A stretch of DNA of 64,000 bases from Pontibacter korlensis (GTDB taxonomy: Bacteria > Bacteroidota > Bacteroidia > Cytophagales > Hymenobacteraceae): positions 1,369,501 through 1,433,500 of the forward strand of contig NZ_CP009621.1 of assembly GCF_000973725.1 (NCBI RefSeq), written 5' to 3'. How positions within the stretch are numbered: position 1 is the first letter of the stretch; every line of letters starts with the position of its first letter. Made by a program: the position numbers and the translations under genes. The notes under the pieces are model-generated. The model saw only the letters and a program-made list of their open reading frames with translations, ran no database searches and had not been told where the DNA came from. Positions 62,903-64,000 of the stretch are shown here, piece by piece.

Positions 62903-62936
62903 AAATGAGGTTTGTATTGCTTGCCCATGCACGAGC

Positions 62937-62968
62937 CAAAACTATGCCAAGTACTGGCGCAGAATCAA
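62937..62968 (-). promoter_or_regulatory. Bacteroidota-type promoter of the DUF4783 gene
   Basis: Minus strand TTG, 21 bases, TAGTTTTG, ending 34 bases before ATG 62902. Confidence 0.65.
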
Positions 62969-63126
62969 TGTCTCTAATATAACATGAATATCCTGATAAA
63001 GAAAGAACTCAAGCTTGACAGCTCGTATACTTTTATATATACTTCTTAAGCTTAAGCAGCACTGGCACAGCAGCGCTTTAAAAGAAACACGGACAGGTTA
63101 GCGCCTGCAGCTTCAAAGATAATAGC

Positions 63127-63134
63127 TATATTTG
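63127..63134 (+). promoter_or_regulatory. -7 box 4 bases before the gpmI start (leaderless candidate)
   Basis: TATATTTG then CACC then ATG, the same arrangement as nadC (TATTTTTG-CACC-GTG). Transcription would begin at about the start codon. Confidence 0.5.
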
Positions 63135-63138
63135 CACC

Positions 63139-64000
63139 ATGGACAAGAAGGTACTCTTAGTGATTTTAGATGGTTGGGGCCTCGGCACCAACCCAGAGGT
63201 TTCGGCTATTCATAAAGCCAACACGCCTTTTATCGATTCTATTTTTGAAAAATACCCTACCACTACGCTACAGGCATCCGGCGAAGCTGTTGGTTTGCCC
63301 GAAGGCCAGATGGGTAACTCTGAGGTAGGGCACATGAATATTGGTGCAGGGCGTGTGGTGTACCAGGACCTGGTACGAATCAACAAAGCTATCGCAGAGC
63401 GCAAGCTGGGATCTATGCCAGCACTGGCAAATGCTTTTGCCTATGCCAGAGAAAGCAAGAAGGCAGTACACCTGATCGGCCTGGTATCGGATGGGGGAGT
63501 GCACTCGCACCTTAACCACCTGAAGGCTCTTTGCTCTGTAGCACACGACCAGGAGCTGCACGAAGTATACATCCATGCCTTTACCGACGGTCGCGATACT
63601 GACCCTAAGAGCGGCGTGAAGTTTATCAATGAACTGGAGGAGCACCTGGAAAATACAACCGGTACCATTGCTTCTATAGTTGGCCGATACTATGCCATGG
63701 ACCGCGACAACCGCTGGGAGCGCATTAAGCTGGCTTACGACCTGATGGTAAAAGGTACAGGAGAGCCTTCGCAGAACCTTATCAAATCAATGCTGGCTTC
63801 TTACAACGCTGGCGTTACGGATGAGTTTATCAAGCCAATTGTAAAGGTAAATGACCGCCAGGAGCCTATTGCCACTATCAAGGATGGCGATGTGGTTATC
63901 TGCTTTAACTTCCGTACAGACCGTGGCCGTGAAATTACCCAGGCACTGACCCAGCGCGATTTCCCGGAGCACGACATGCACAAGCTGAACCTGCGCTACG
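63139..64000 (+). CDS. gpmI: 2,3-bisphosphoglycerate-independent phosphoglycerate mutase (partial)
   Basis: The first 287 residues are visible; the gene continues past base 64000. It interconverts 3- and 2-phosphoglycerate in glycolysis. LVILDGWGLG carries the metal ligand Asp 11, and GQMGNSEVGHMNIGAG carries the phosphoseryl nucleophile Ser 61. HLIGLVSDGGVHSHLNHL, AFTDGRDTDPKS and GRYYAMDRDNRWER (substrate and metal contacts) follow. Start ATG 63139 is fixed by the canonical N-terminus. No room for a ribosome-binding site if transcription begins at the -7 box 4 bases upstream. Confidence 0.96.
   Translation, partial: MDKKVLLVILDGWGLGTNPEVSAIHKANTPFIDSIFEKYPTTTLQASGEAVGLPEGQMGNSEVGHMNIGAGRVVYQDLVRINKAIAERKLGSMPALANAFAYARESKKAVHLIGLVSDGGVHSHLNHLKALCSVAHDQELHEVYIHAFTDGRDTDPKSGVKFINELEEHLENTTGTIASIVGRYYAMDRDNRWERIKLAYDLMVKGTGEPSQNLIKSMLASYNAGVTDEFIKPIVKVNDRQEPIATIKDGDVVICFNFRTDRGREITQALTQRDFPEHDMHKLNLRY

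Overview
The window looks like a chromosome segment of a Bacteroidota bacterium, probably Cytophagales/Hymenobacteraceae (Pontibacter-like); the genus is inference. Evidence: type IX secretion (T9SS) sorting domains of both type A and type B, PorP/SprF proteins, a TPR-PD40-OmpA protein, promoters of the Bacteroidota kind (-33 TTG / -7 TAnnTTTG), and A-rich or weak ribosome-binding sites. I see no insertion sequence, prophage, CRISPR array or rRNA operon.

Layout. 1-2400: a pair of periplasmic M16 peptidases (one zinc-active, one lacking the zinc motif). 2621-6449: dgt followed by two tandem GT-C-like membrane glycosyltransferases. 7130-7591: Hsp20. 7658-9820: a secreted metzincin protease with a T9SS type A tail. 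10030-12338: a BlaI/BlaR1-type repressor-protease pair with two operator-like dyads. 12643-25814: a surface-adhesin region with two [giant type B adhesin + PorP/SprF] modules and an OmpA-like protein; the 1671-residue adhesin carries a DUF3494 ice-binding-like domain and 14 tandem repeats. 26226-26939: a lone nuclease-like protein. 27207-31178: a sugar cluster with a twice-frameshifted glycosyltransferase, UDP-galactopyranose mutase and a GH5-like hydrolase. 31354-31426: initiator tRNA. 31510-37958: a BamA-like protein, HemW, L-2-hydroxyglutarate oxidase, a cyclase-family protein and MetF. 38034-41957: MetH behind a SAM-I riboswitch and promoter. 42177-42887: L27/L21. 42888-43462: an AT-rich intergenic region with clustered DnaA boxes. 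43463-47175: class I ribonucleotide reductase (nrdB, nrdA). 47480-64000: lipoproteins, a FAD-Rieske oxidoreductase, a T9SS cargo protein, small heat-shock-like and small membrane proteins, an alpha/beta hydrolase, an RlpA-like protein, a ZIP transporter, a methyltransferase, DUF4783-nadC, and the start of gpmI.

How the parts fit: cell-envelope and surface functions dominate the left third; one-carbon/methionine metabolism (metF, metH, SAM riboswitch) and DNA precursor synthesis (dgt, nrdAB) are the main housekeeping themes. Divergence of rplU-rpmA/metH and nrdBA around the DnaA-box cluster makes that intergenic region the most interesting locus. Across the whole window the heptamer AAGTATA/TATACTT is strikingly over-represented (about 75 by manual count against 8-10 expected), in all reading frames and between genes.
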